Source: Colletes latitarsis (taxonomy: Eukaryota > Arthropoda > Insecta > Hymenoptera > Colletidae). Taken from it: a stretch of 64,000 nucleotides of DNA. Position 1 is the first letter of the stretch; each line of letters opens with the position of its first letter. A program made the translations under genes and the position numbers. Of this stretch, positions 8,640 through 21,411 are shown piece after piece. The DNA lies in assembly GCF_051014445.1 (NCBI RefSeq), contig NC_135144.1, positions 992,001-1,056,000 on the forward strand, written 5' to 3'. The notes under the pieces are model-generated. The model searched no databases. It saw only the letters and a list, made by a program, of their open reading frames with translations, and was not told where the DNA came from.

Positions 8640-11600
8640 CTAGATCCTGGGTTTTTTTCGGGTTTGAATCACGTAGTAATGTGGTAACAAACTGAAGCAG
8701 TCAATAAAACCTGGTTTCGATCAATATTTTAGAGGAACACACCGGTTAGGTCTGGGATTTGCGCGCATATGGCTTATACTTTCGCCTTTTTCGCAAACTT
8801 GTTGGCCAGATCCTGGGTATTTTCCGTGTTTGAATCACGTAGTAATGTGGTGACACACTGAAGCAGTCAATTAAACCTGGTTTCGATCAATATTTTAGAG
8901 GATAACGCCGGTTAGGTCTGGGTTAGGTCTGGGATATGCGCGCATCTGGCTTATACTTTCGCCTTTTTCGCAAACTTGTTGGCTAGATCATGGGTTTTTT
9001 TCGGGTTTGAATACCGCAGTAATGTGGTACCACACTGAAGCAGTCAATTACACCTGGTTTCGATCAATATTTCAGAGGATAACACCGGTTAGGTCTGGGT
9101 TAGGTCTGGGATATGCGCGCATCTGGCTTATGCTTTCGCCTTTTTCGCAAACTTGTTGGCCAGATCCTGGGTATTTTCCGTGTTTGAAACGCGTAGTAAT
9201 GTGGTAACACACTGAAGCAGTCAATTAAACCTGGTTTCGATCAATATTTTAGAGGACAACACCGGTTAGGTCTGGGTTAGGTCTGGGTTATGCCCGCATC
9301 TGGCTCATGATTTTGCCTTCTTCGCATACTTGTTGGCCAGATCCTGGGTTTTTTTCGTGTTTCAATCACGTAGTAATGTGGTAACACACTGAAGCAGTCA
9401 ATTAAACCTGGTTTCGATCAATATTTCAGAGGATAACACCGGTTAGGTCTGGGTTTCGTCTGGGTTATGTCCGCACCTGGCTCATGATTTTGCCTTCTTC
9501 GCATACTTGTTGGCCAGATCTTGGGTTTTTTTCGTGTTTGAATCATGTAGTAATGTGGTAACACACTGAAGCAGTCAATTAAACCTGGTTTCGATCAATA
9601 TTTTAGAGGATAACGCCGGTTAGGTCTGGGTTAGGTCTGGGAAATGCGCGCATCTGGCTCATGATTTTGCCTTCTTCGCATACTTGTTGGCCAGATCCTG
9701 GGTTTTTTCGTGTTTGAATCACGTAATAATGTGGTAACACACTGAAGCTGGTAATTAAACCTGGTTTCGATCAATATTTCAGAGGATAACACCGGTTAGG
9801 TCTGGGTTTCGTCTGGGTTATGTCCGCACCTGGCTCATGATTTTGCCATCTTCGCATACTTGTTGGCCAGATCTTGGGTTTTTTTCGTGTTTGAATCATG
9901 TAGTAATGTGGTAACACACTGAAGCAGTCAATTAAACCTGGTTTCGATCAATATTTCAGAGGATAACACCGGTTAGGTCTGGGTTAGGTCTGGGATATGC
10001 CCGCATCTGGCTCATGATTTTGCCTTCTTCGCATACTTGTTGGCCAGATCTTGGGTTTTTTTCGTGTTTGAATCACGTAGTAATGTGGTAACACACTGAA
10101 GCAGTCAATTAAACCTGGTTTCGATCAATATTTTAGAGGATAACACCGGTTAGGTCTGGGTTAGGTCTGGGTTATGCCCGCATCTGGCTCATGATTTTGC
10201 CTTCTTCGCATACTTGTTGGCCAGATCCTGGGTATTTTCCGTGTTTGAATCACGTAGTAATGTGGTGACACACTGAAGCAGTCAATTAAACCAGGTTTCG
10301 ATCAATATTTTAGAGGATAACACCGGTTAGGTCTGGGTGAGGTCTGGGTTATGCCCGCATCTGGCTCATGATTTTGCCGTCTTCGCATACTTGTTGGCCA
10401 GATCCTGGGGTTTTTCCGTGTTTGAATCACGTAGTAATGTGGTGACACACTGAAGCAGTCAATTAAACCTGGTTTCGATCAATATTTCAGAGGATAACAC
10501 CGGTTAGGTCTGGGTTAGGTCTGGGTTATGCCCGCATCTGGCTCATGATTTTGCCTTCTTCGCAAACTCGTTGGCTAGATCCTGGGTTTTTTTCGGGTTT
10601 GAATACCGCAGTAATGTGGTACCACACTGAAGCAGTCAATTAAACCTGGTTTCGATCAATATTTCAGAGGATAACACCGGTTAGGTCTGGGCTAGGTCTG
10701 GGATATGCGCGCATCTGGCTTATGCTTTCGCCTTTTTCGCAAACTAGTTGGCCAGATCCTGGGTATTTTCCGTGTTTGAAACACGTAGTAATGTGGTAAC
10801 ACACTGAAGCAGTCAATTAAACCTGGTTTCCATCAATATTTTAGAGGATAACACCGGTTAGGTCTGGGTTAGGTCTGGGTTATGCCCGCATCTGGCTCAT
10901 GATTTTGCCTTCTTCGCATACTTGTTGGCCAGATCCTGGGGTTTTTCCGTGTTTGAATCACGTAGTAATGTGGTAACACACTGAAGCAGTCAATTAAACC
11001 TGGTTTCGATCAATATTTCAGAGGATAACACCGGTTAGGTCTGGGTTAGGTCTGGGAAATGCGCGCATCTGGCTTATACTTTCGCCTTTTTCGCAAACTT
11101 GTTGGCCAGATCCTGGGTATTTTCCGTGTTTGAATCACGTAGTAATGTGGTAACACACTGAAGCAGTCAATTAAACCTGGTTTCGATCAATATTTTAGAG
11201 GATAACACCGGTTAGGTCTGGGTTAGGTCTGGGTTATGCCCGCATCTGGCTCATGATTTTGCCTTCTTCGCATACTTGTTGGCCAGATCTTGGGTTTTTT
11301 TCGTGTTTGAATCACGTAGTAATGTGGTAACACACTGAAGCAGTCAATTAAACCTGGTTTCGATCAATATTTTAGAGGATAACACCGGTTAGGTCTGGGT
11401 TAGGTCTGGGTTATGCCCGCATCTGGCTCATGATTTTGCCTTCATCGCATACTTGTTGGCCAGATCCTGGGTTTTTTCCGCGTTTGAATCACGTAGTAAT
11501 GTGGTCACACACTGAAGCAGTCAATTAAACCTGGTTTCGATCAATATTTCAGAGGATAACACCGGTTAGGTCTGGGTTAGGTCTGGGAAATGCGCACATC

Positions 11601-14600
11601 TGGCTTATTCTTTCGCATTCTTCGCATACTTGTTGGCCAGATCCTGGGTTTTTTCCGTGTTTGAATCACGTAGTAATGTGGTAACTCACTGAAGCAGTCA
11701 ATTAAACCTGGTTTCGATCAATATTTCAGAGGATAACACCGGTTAGGTCTGGGTTAGGTCTGGGTTATGCCCGCATCTGGCTCATGATTTTGCCTTCTTC
11801 GCATACTTGTTGGCCAGATCCTGGGTTTTTTTCGTGTTTGAATCACGTAGGAATGTGGTAACACATTGAAGCAGTAAATTAAACCTGGTTTCGATCAATA
11901 TTTCAGAGGATAACACCGGTTAGGTCTGGGTTAGGTCTGGGTTATGCCCGCATCTGGCTCATGATTTTGCCTTCTTCGCAAACTCGTTGGCTAGATCCTG
12001 GGTTTTTTTCGGGTTTGAATACCGCAGTAATGTGGTACCACACTGAAGCAGTCAATTAAACCTGGTTTCGATCAATATTTCAGAGGATAACACCGGTTAG
12101 GTCTGGGTTAGGTCTGGGATATGCGCGCATCTGGCTTATGCTTTCGCCTTTTTCGCAAACTAGTTGGCCAGATCCTGGGTATTTTCCGTGTTTGAAACAC
12201 GTAGTAATGTGGTAACACACTGAAGCAGTCAATTACACCTGGTTTCGATCAATATTTTAGAGGATAACACCGGTTAGGTCTGGGTTAGGTCTGGGTTATG
12301 CCCGCATCTGGCTCATGATTTTGCCTTCTTCGCATACTTGTTGGCCAGATCCTGGGGTTTTTCCGTGTTTGAATCACGTAGTAATGTGGTAACACACTGA
12401 AGCAGTCAATTAAACCTGGTTTCGATCAATATTTCAGAGGATAACACCGGTTAGGTCTGGGTTAGGTCTGGGAAATGCGCGCATCTGGCTTATACTTTCG
12501 CCTTTTTCGCAAACTTGTTGGCCAGATCCTGGGTATTTTCCGTGTTTGAATCACGTAGTAATGTGGTAACACACTGAAGCAGTCAATTAAACCTGGTTTC
12601 GATCAATATTTTAGAGGATAACACCGGTTAGGTCTGGGTTAGGTCTGGGTTATGCCCGCATCTGGCTCATGATTTTGCCTTCTTCGCATACTTGTTGGCC
12701 AGATCTTGGGTTTTTTTCGTGTTTGAATCACGTAGTAATGTGGTAACACACTGAAGCAGTCAATTAAACCTGGTTTCGATCAATATTTTAGAGGATAACA
12801 CCGGTTAGGTCTGGGTTAGGTCTGGGTTATGCCCGCATCTGGCTCATGATTTTGCCTTCATCGCATACTTGTTGGCCAGATCCTGGGTTTTTTCCGCGTT
12901 TGAATCACGTAGTAATGTGGTCACACACTGAAGCAGTCAATTAAACCTGGTTTCGATCAATATTTCAGAGGATAACACCGGTTAGGTCTGGGTTAGGTCT
13001 GGGAAATGCGCGCATCTGGCTTATTCTTTCGCATTCTTCGCATACTTGTTGGCCAGATCCTGGGTTTTTTTCGTGTTTGAATCACGTAGGAATGTGGTAA
13101 CACACTGAAGCAGTCAATTAAACCTGGATTCGATCAATATTTCAGAGGATAACACCGGTTAGGTCTGGGTTAGGTCTGGGTTATGCCCGCAACTGGCTCA
13201 TGATTTTGCCTTCATCGCATACTTGTTGGCCAGATCCTGGGTTTTTTCCGTGTTTGAATCACGTAGTAATGTGGTAACTCACTGAAGCAGTCAATTAAAC
13301 CTGGTTTCGATCAATATTTCAGAGGATAACACCGGTTAGGTCTGGGTTAGGTCTGGGTTATGCCCGCATCTGGCTCATGATTTTGCCTTCTTCGCATACT
13401 TGTTGGCCAGATCCTGGGTTTTTTTCGTGTTTGAATCACGTAGGAATGTGGTAACACACTGAAGCAGTAAATTAAACCTGGTTTCGATCAATATTTCAGA
13501 GGATAACACCGGTTAGGTCTGGGTTAGGTCTGGGAAATGCGCGCATCTGGCTTATTCTTTCGCATTCTTCGCATACTTGTTGGCCAGATCCTGGGTATTT
13601 TCCGTGTTTGAAACACGTAGTAATGTGGTAACACACTGAAGCAGTCAATTAAACCTGGTTTCGATCAATATTTCAGAGGATAACACCGGTTAGGTCTGGG
13701 TTAGGTCTGGGAAATGCGCGCATCTGGCTTATTCTTTCGCATTCTTCGCATACTTGTTGGCCAGATCCTGGGTATTTTCCGTGTTTGAAACACGTAGTAA
13801 TGTGGTAACACACTGAAGCAGTCAATTAAACCTGGTTTCGATCAATATTTCAGAGGATAACACCGGTTAGGTCTGGGTTAGGTCTGGGAAATGCGCGCAT
13901 CTGGCTTATTCTTTCGCATTCTTCGCATACTTGTTGGCCAGATCCTGGGTATTTTCCGTGTTTGAAACACGTAGTAATGTGGTAACACACTGAAGCAGTC
14001 AATTAAACCTGGTTTCGATCAATATTTTAGAGGATAACGCCGGTTAGGTCTGGGTTAGGTCTGGGAAATGCGCGCATCTGGCTCATGATTTTGCCTTCTT
14101 CGCATACTTGTTGGCCAGATCTTGGGTTTTTTTCGTGTTTGAATCACGTAGTAATGTGGTAACACACTGAAGCAGTCAATTAAACCTGGTTTCGATCAAT
14201 ATTTTAGAGGATAACACCGGTTAGGTCTGGGTTAGGTCTGGGTTATGCCCGCATCTGGCTCATGATTTTGCCTTCATCGCATACTTGTTGGCCAGATCCT
14301 GGGTTTTTTTCGGGTTTGAATCACGTAGTAATGTGGTACCACACGGAAACAGTCCACTAAACCTGGATTCGGACAGTATTTAGGAGGATAACACCGGTTA
14401 GGTCTGGGTTAGGTCCGGGATATGCGCGCATATGGCTTATACTTTCGCCTTTTTCACAAACTTGTTGGCCAGATCCTGGGTTTTTTCCGTGTTTGAATCA
14501 CGTAGTAATGTGGTAACACACTGAAGCAGTCGGTTTCGATCAATATTTCAGAGGATAACACCGGTTAGGTCTGGGTTAGGTCTGGGAAATGCGCGCATCT

Positions 14601-15523
14601 GGCTTATACTTTCGCCTTCTTCGCATACTTGTTGGCCAGATCCTGGGTTTTTTTTGTGTTTGAATCACGTAGGAATGTGGTAACACACTGAAGCAGTCAA
14701 TTAAACCTGGTTTCGATCAATATTTTAGAGGATAACACCGGTTAGGTCTGGGTTAGGTCTGGGTTATGCCCGCATCTGGCTCATGATTTTGCCTTCTTCG
14801 CATACTTGTTGGCCAGATCCTGGGTTTTTTCCGTGTTTGAATCACGTAGTAATGTGGTAACTCACTGAAGCAGTCAATTAAACCTGGTTTCGATCAATAT
14901 TTCAGAGGATAACACCGGTTAGGTCTGGGTTAGGTCTGGGTTATGCCCGCATCTGGCTCATGATTTTGCCTTCTTCGCATACTTGTTGGCCAGATCCTGG
15001 GTTTTTTTCGTGTTTGAGTCACGTAGTAATGTGGTAACACACTGAAGCAGTCAATTAAACCTGGTTTCGATCAATATTTTAGGGGATAACACCGGTTAGG
15101 TCTGGGTTAGGTCTGGGTTATGCCCGCATCTGGCTCATGATTTTGCCTTCTTCGCATACTTGTTGGTCAGATCCTGGGGTTTTTTCGTGCTTGAATCACG
15201 TAGTAATGTGGTAACACACTGAAGCAGTCAATTAAACCTGGTTTCGATCAATATTTTAGAGGATAACACCGGTTAGGTCTGGGTTAGGTCTGGGATATGC
15301 GCGCATCTGGCTTATGCTTTCGCCTTTTTCGCAAACTTGTTGGCCAGATCCTGGGTTTTTTCCGTGTTTGAATCACGTAGTAATGTTGTACCACACTGAG
15401 GCAGTCAATTAAACCTGGATTCGGACAGTATTTTAGAGGATAACACGGGTTAGGTCTGGGTTAGGTCTGGGTTATGCCCGCATCTGGCTCATGATTTTGC
15501 CTTCTTCGCATACTTGTTGGCCA
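8640..15523 (+). repeat. 177-bp satellite array 2 (about 39 monomers)
   Basis: Head-to-tail monomers; 10142-10318 is a typical one, with TTAGGTCTGGG at 10150-10160 and 10161-10171. The first monomer after the unit has a single 11-mer (8748-8758). One monomer near 14531 lacks about 10 bp. The length of 6,884 bp fits 39 monomers less these losses. A 1,416-bp (8-mer) higher-order repeat is visible: the variant cgcaaactcgttggctag occurs at 10561 and 11977 and is followed by the same series of variants. Three almost identical monomers run from about 13,530 to 14,030. There is no coding content. Confidence 0.97.
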
Positions 15524-15673
15524 CGTGTTGACGATAAAACTGTAAGATATAGGATGAATTAAGTTCCATGTCCCTAAAATTTTCCAAATCATAGATTTAA
15601 AAATGATTTAGATATTTAGATGATTTTAGTGTGGGTATTTATACAAGTATGTAAATCTCTATTTATGCATAAC

Positions 15674-16175
15674 ATGTTACCCCTAAATGGGCAAGTTAAT
15701 GAATTATATACATGTGAATTGTATAATAATAACCCTTTGTTCCTCATAAAAATTCATAACTGAATTGCTATCATTCTAAAAAAATCCATCCCAAAATATA
15801 TTGTCAAAACTAGTAATAAATTATTTGAACAAGGTGATAACAGATTTGAAATATTTAATAAAATTTAAATACCAGTAGTATTAATAAAAGATAGTATTAA
15901 TACTATTTTGACACTGTTATTTGATTTTAATATTAATTATAGATACTTTGATTATTGATTTATTAAAACATAAAGTTAATGAAGTCCCAGTAGATTATAA
16001 ATATTTTAAAGAGCATGAATTAGCATAGAATTTCATAAAAAATTTGATGAGTGATAGAAGTAACTTGAATAATCTGAATTTTGTAGCTTTTACTATATCT
16101 TTGGATATGGAATCACAGATTCATTTTATTAATAAAAATAGAGATAGTACTGATGATTTACTCAGGCTCGTTAAA
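15674..16175 (+). pseudogene. Degenerate coding remnant, family not recognised (unit 2)
   Basis: Counterpart of 727-1228 with the same in-frame stops and the same GTAAGT at its end. Confidence 0.35.
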
Positions 16176-16389
16176 GTAAGTGGGCCAAGTGGGAAGAATA
16201 TTAAGATAGATGGATAGATATTGGTAAAAGTATACTTCTTGTCCTTATATAGGAAATCTTTAATATTACAAATAAACTCTTTCTGTAAAATCTTGAACTT
16301 ATCATTATAATTTATAGAATTAAAGTGAACGCATCTAATAATGAAAGTGAACTGAAGTATTTTATAGACTTGTCAAGAACGTTTTTTGG

Positions 16390-16504
16390 TATATTCCTAG
16401 CAAACGACCCGTTCAACGATCGGGATGAGTTATACGTAATTCGATTCGTCTAATTCAGTATATTATTTCATTAGTATATGCATTTCATTATCTGCGGAAA
16501 TTCG
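16390..16504 (+). repeat. Inverted repeat, left arm (unit 2)
   Basis: Counterpart of 1443-1557; pairs with 19156-19269. Confidence 0.75.
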
Positions 16505-17116
16505 GTATTTTTACAAAGTAACTAAGTATTTTAAATATATTCTGATAGGTTCACAGGTGGAAACAAGCGACTGTCGTTACCTGTGTTCAAAATGCCAGCT
16601 AGTAAAATGCTAATTTGTTAACAATAACATTTGTTGAATGAAATTTCTGCTATTTCTGCAAATATCTCATTGAATAAATCACCATCTTTCTATTATATAT
16701 ACATTTACTAAATACATAATGGCTCAGGTATCCAATGAAGTTACTCTTATTGGAAATATAAAATATTGATAGTATTATATGTTAGAAAAAAGTGGTGTCT
16801 TCAATTTAATTCATGTAAGCATCAGTAATGAGATCTTGAAAATTGACGCTGTGATTAATTTTCAAATGGCCTCTGTGCCATTATTTCTACAACAAAATGT
16901 TGATTCATCAGTCTCTATCTACTCTACCCTTCCACAATTGCTGCGCAGTATTTTTATTTAATGTTAGTTATATAATATATCACGACATTGCTCATAATTA
17001 TACGTTAGCATATATGGTAATTTTAAAACAATATCTGTAACTGAGTTTGTTTTTAGAAAACCACGTTCTTTGCTTTTCAAATATCTTTATATAATGCAAT
17101 GGCTTTTAAAAACTAA

Positions 17117-17455
17117 GGGTATAAACATCTCACCGTAAACCGTAAATAGTTTACATTTTAAAGATCCAGAAACAGGCGCTCATACGAATAAAACAGAAAC
17201 TACGTGGAAGCATAGTAAACACTTTTTGCCTGAATATTGTCGGTTAGTATTTGCAGTTCCACACGTTTTTTAATATGTTTTTCTAACATATAATACAAAA
17301 TAATAAATATTATATTTTCTATTTTCAGCAAAAAAGATAATTTCATTGGGTACTTAAGCCATTACGTGGTTTATAAACCTTCCAAGCAAGGAAAGGATGA
17401 TTTATTTAATCAGTTCTTAAAAGAAATTTCAGAAATTTCATTTGATGATGATTGA
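17117..17455 (+). pseudogene. Merlin/IS1595-like transposase 3' exons (unit 2)
   Basis: Same 7-bp duplication, same 86-bp intron (17243-17328) and same early TGA (17453-17455) as unit 1. The damage therefore predates the split of units 1 and 2, and the duplication is shared by all four units. Confidence 0.7.
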
Positions 17456-18046
17456 TTCTGTAAAAAATCAAAATATACCAGACTTAGATGATAATGAAAT
17501 TTAATAATAAAAACAAGTTAAGCCAACGTACTGCGTGCAATAGTAATTTACTATATATTGTAAACACTGTCAGCGGCGGGGAGACATTTTTTACTGTTGC
17601 TGCATGTACTGTCTACATACCTGGTTTTAATACTGTCCACCTGACCGACTCGTGGAAGTTCTATGCCTAAAAAAATGATTTTTATGCATCATACAAATTC
17701 TTCTACAAATTCCCATTTGACAATGTAGAATAGATCCAATTAGATAAATTATTTATAATTTTTAAAATGAACATAGCAACGATTTAATGTTAATCATTAC
17801 ATTACCAATCTTTCCAGATATTAGTTTAAAACCATCACCAACTTTAATATCAACCGGGTTTTGTAGATTTTTGGATTCATAAAAGTACTCATCTGTGTTT
17901 ATTATGTGATCTGAGCAACCACTATCTAGTAGCCATTTAATATTTCTACTTCTTCTATTTTGCTACTTTTCATTACTTCAACCTTGAATGAATTGTAATT
18001 TCTACTGTCATCTAGACTCGAATTTCCAGCCACTTTTCTATCGTGT

Positions 18047-18856
18047 CTATTTTGTATATGTTTGAAAAGGTTGCCTTTTGTAATAATTATTAAAGTTTTC
18101 TGGGCAGTAACGTTGGATGTGCCCTGACTTATTACACTGACTTAACATACCGCTTCAGTAGTCGTTGCACTGCTATGCTGATTATCCTTTGAATTGAGAT
18201 ACTTGTTCTGATTGCGTTGTACGTGTCGAAACCTATGACCTCTAGGATTTTTAGTTAAATTTGAACTAAACGTGCGAGTGTAATTTCTGCTGTACTCAAA
18301 GTAGTAACTTTTACCGTTTCTCTTTTGATACTCTAACAGTAATTTAGATTTTACATACTCAACTGTTTTCTCCTTCGTTGGCAGTGCATCAATAATATCA
18401 ACAATACGTGAGAAGTTAACGTTAATAACAGATAATTCAATTTATCCTCTTCATTCACAGTCTCACCAGTATTTTTGAGCCTATTTATATGCGTTTCAAA
18501 TTCGTTAAAGAAGTCACTTGGATTTTCACCTTCTTTCATTTTTAATTCTAACAATCTTCTTTTACACAATAGCTTTACTGCACTGTTTTTAACTAGATAA
18601 ATTTCGTCAAGCTTTGCAATCATATTTTTCGCAGTCGTTTCTGATATTATTAATTCTAACTGAGTGTTTGAAATACTGTTTACGATGTAACTTTTTGCTT
18701 TAATTTCCTTTTTTATTCCAATCTTCGACTCTTATTTCAGCCGGTCTTTCATCATGTAGAATAACCTCGTTACAGTCTTTCATTTCTAAAAATAAATTTA
18801 GCCTGAATTTCCAGTTCCATAAAATATTTGTAATCGTCCTTTTTTTCACTTGCCAT
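18047..18856 (-). pseudogene. Copia gag pseudogene (unit 2)
   Basis: Counterpart of 3100-3909, with the longest open piece at 18351-18623 and the same 7-bp loss near the start. Confidence 0.85.
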
Positions 18857-18939
18857 GCTTCAAACTTAGGTTATCTTCCTTTCACAAATAAATTTCTTTT
18901 CTTTACTGTTAACGAACAAACCACGGACCTCTGCTACCA

Positions 18940-19127
18940 TGTTAAAATACTGTTTATATTATTTATTATAATGAATCTTGTTACAAAACAAACACACTTA
19001 TTTTCCATTGTGAAAAGAAAACTTAAAAACTAAAAGAACATTCCTCGACGTGTGCTTCTCTCACAAACACACACACACACTCCTAAACACTAAAGAAACT
19101 AACGAATTTTAAGTCATATTTCTAACA
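18940..19127 (-). repeat. Copia 5' LTR (unit 2)
   Basis: 188 bp, TGTTA...TAACA ends, short CA run only. Confidence 0.93.
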
Positions 19128-19155
19128 ATAACAGTAACAGTTTATAAAAAAATAA

Positions 19156-19269
19156 CGAATTTCCACAGATGCATAGAAATGCATATCAATAATGTACTGA
19201 ATTAGGCGAATCGAATAATGTATGACTCACCCCGATCCGTGAACGGGCCTAGCGTTTGCTAGGAATATA
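19156..19269 (-). repeat. Inverted repeat, right arm (unit 2)
   Basis: Counterpart of 4209-4322. Confidence 0.75.
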
Positions 19270-19587
19270 ATGTTCCATAACTTTTCAACAAAGTCTAAAA
19301 TTTTTCCCAAGGGTTTTTGAATACCTATACACTGTATAGATATCCTGTTTCCTTCAACCGAACGACATGTGTCCCTAAAAAATATATTTATAAAGTAAGT
19401 CGGTCAAGTAGGAAGAATATTCAGATATTTAAGAATATGAATATATTGGTAAAAATATCCATTCCTCTTACCTTTATGTCCTGTGTATTGGATAATATAG
19501 ATTTACATACTTTTACCGCTGAATTCGAAATTCTGAACTAAACATAGGTACAGGACTCGTAAAAACCGTTTTTTATTCTTTTTATAG

Positions 19588-19854
19588 TTTTATCTGTTTT
19601 CCAAAAAACAACCAATTAAATTAAGTTGCAAGAATGCAAAAGCGATAAAACTTACAGAGGCATTAATAGAAAATTATAAAACAAAATGTTTACTTAAGAC
19701 TTTACCTTTTGTAAAAACCGGCGATATTGACTGTGTGTGTGTAAATCGTCGTACGTTCGTGCCCGGTGCAGTAAAACACGTGCATCGATCTAGGTTACGT
19801 ACGTTCCTCACGTGCCACTTTCTCAATCTATACTTTTACATAAAAATTACTTAG
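19588..19854 (+). pseudogene. Unrecognised open segment, candidate exon (unit 2)
   Basis: Counterpart of 4641-4907, with the same length and no new stop. Confidence 0.3.
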
Positions 19855-19943
19855 AAAATCACTCCTACTCCTCATTTGGACAGAATTTTTACTTTCATGA
19901 TTTTAGCGAAAAGTCGTTTTCCTGCTCGGGGAACACATATGTA

Positions 19944-21320
19944 CAGGGTGTTCGGCCACCCCTGGGAAAAATTTTAATGGGGGATTCTAGATGCCAAAAT
20001 ACGAAAATACAGACGAAAATCAAGAATACCAATTTGTTGATAGAGGCTACGTTGAAAAGTTATTAACAATTAAACTCAAAAATTTCAAATCGTTCTGGAA
20101 AAATTGTTATCGGTTGCGGGGGTCAATTGCAATCATTTTTGGTGAATACACATACCTCCGAAATCTTACCCACTTTCGAGATAAAAATTCGAGAATGTGT
20201 GAAATTTTTTCGATGGAAAAGAAAAATTTCAAATCGTTTTGGAAAAATTGTTATCGGTTGCGGGGGTTACTTACAACCATTTTGGGTGAATCGTCATACC
20301 CCCCTAATCATGCGCATTTTCGAGAAAGAAATTCAGTACGGGCGGAACTTTAAACGTTAATAACTTTTTAATAAAGCCTCCATTAACAAATTGGTATTCT
20401 TGATTTTCGTCTTACTTTGGTCTCTAGAATCCCCTGGGAGAAATTGTAATGGGAGATTCTAGAGGTTAAAGTAGGATGAAAATCAAGAATACCAATTTGT
20501 TGATGGAGTAATACGATACTAAACAAGTTATTGACGTTTAAAGTTCCGCTCTTACTTTCGAATTTTTTTCTCGAAAATGCGCAGGATTTCGTATGTGGTA
20601 TGTCTATTCACCGAAAATAATTGTAATTGACCCCCGAAACCGAAAGTAATTTTTTCAGAACGATTTGAAATTTTCTTTTTCTTTCGTCGAAAAATTTAGG
20701 CACTGTCTGTCGATTTTTCTTAAAAATTCCTTTCTGATTTTTATTCAGTTTGTAAAATAGTTGTTTAATAATACTCTTTGTGTAGGTACCCATGAGCTCT
20801 ACTCGCGAAAAAAAACGTTTCATTGGAATATATTCACTATTCACTATATCAGTAGGAGTTGCGGGGGCTGTTTGAAAATTTGACCAGTTATATGGGATTT
20901 TTCTCACTTTACGGGGTCAAGGAACAACTTTTCCAACATCTCTACATATTCTCCATTAAAATATGCGTTGTGTTGCTGTTTGAAACATTAAAATCGTTCA
21001 ATCCGGCTGTCGACCAAAAAAAAAAAATGCTTGTAACTGACCCCTGCAACGAAAACTAATTCTTCCAAGACGATTCGAAATTCTTTTTTACTTGAATTTT
21101 TTTTGTCGAAACTGAGTAGGATTTCGGGGGTACGATTCTAACTGACCTCCGCGACCAAAAATAATTTTTTCAGAACGATTTGAAATTTTTTTATTTAATG
21201 TTATTAATAACTACTTTTTAACGAAACCTCAGTCGAAAAATTGATATTCTTAATTTTCGTCTTATTTTGGCTTCTAGAATCTCCCATTAAAATTTTTCCC
21301 AGGGGTGGCCAAACACCCTG
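19944..21320. mobile_element. Foldback/MITE-like element, long form (unit 2)
   Basis: Counterpart of 4997-6373 with the same TIRs, the same TA flanks and the same central palindrome. Confidence 0.8.
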
Positions 21321-21411
21321 TATATATTAAATCAATATTAATGAAATTACACCTTGACCGAATTCATTTCAATCCCCCCACACTAATACATATATTGTGT
21401 GTAGCCCATAA

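Larger units (their letters stand above)
17784..19127 (-). mobile_element. Ty1/copia retrotransposon, truncated (unit 2)
   Basis: Same deletion junction as unit 1. It contains the 5' LTR 18940-19127, the gag pseudogene 18047-18856 and the protease fragment 17784-17938. The right target-site copy ATAAC is at 19128-19132. Confidence 0.93.

Noticed and set aside
9007..9207. 66-codon open frame within the satellite, repeated at 24098, 44359 and 63213
   Set aside because: It spans a little over one monomer and exists only because a few monomers lack the usual stops; it shifts register across the 177-bp repeat and has no start signal or domain.
8640..15523. Regularly spaced repeats suggesting a CRISPR-like array
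   Set aside because: The repeats are contiguous 177-bp monomers without unique spacers, in a eukaryotic transposon-rich setting.
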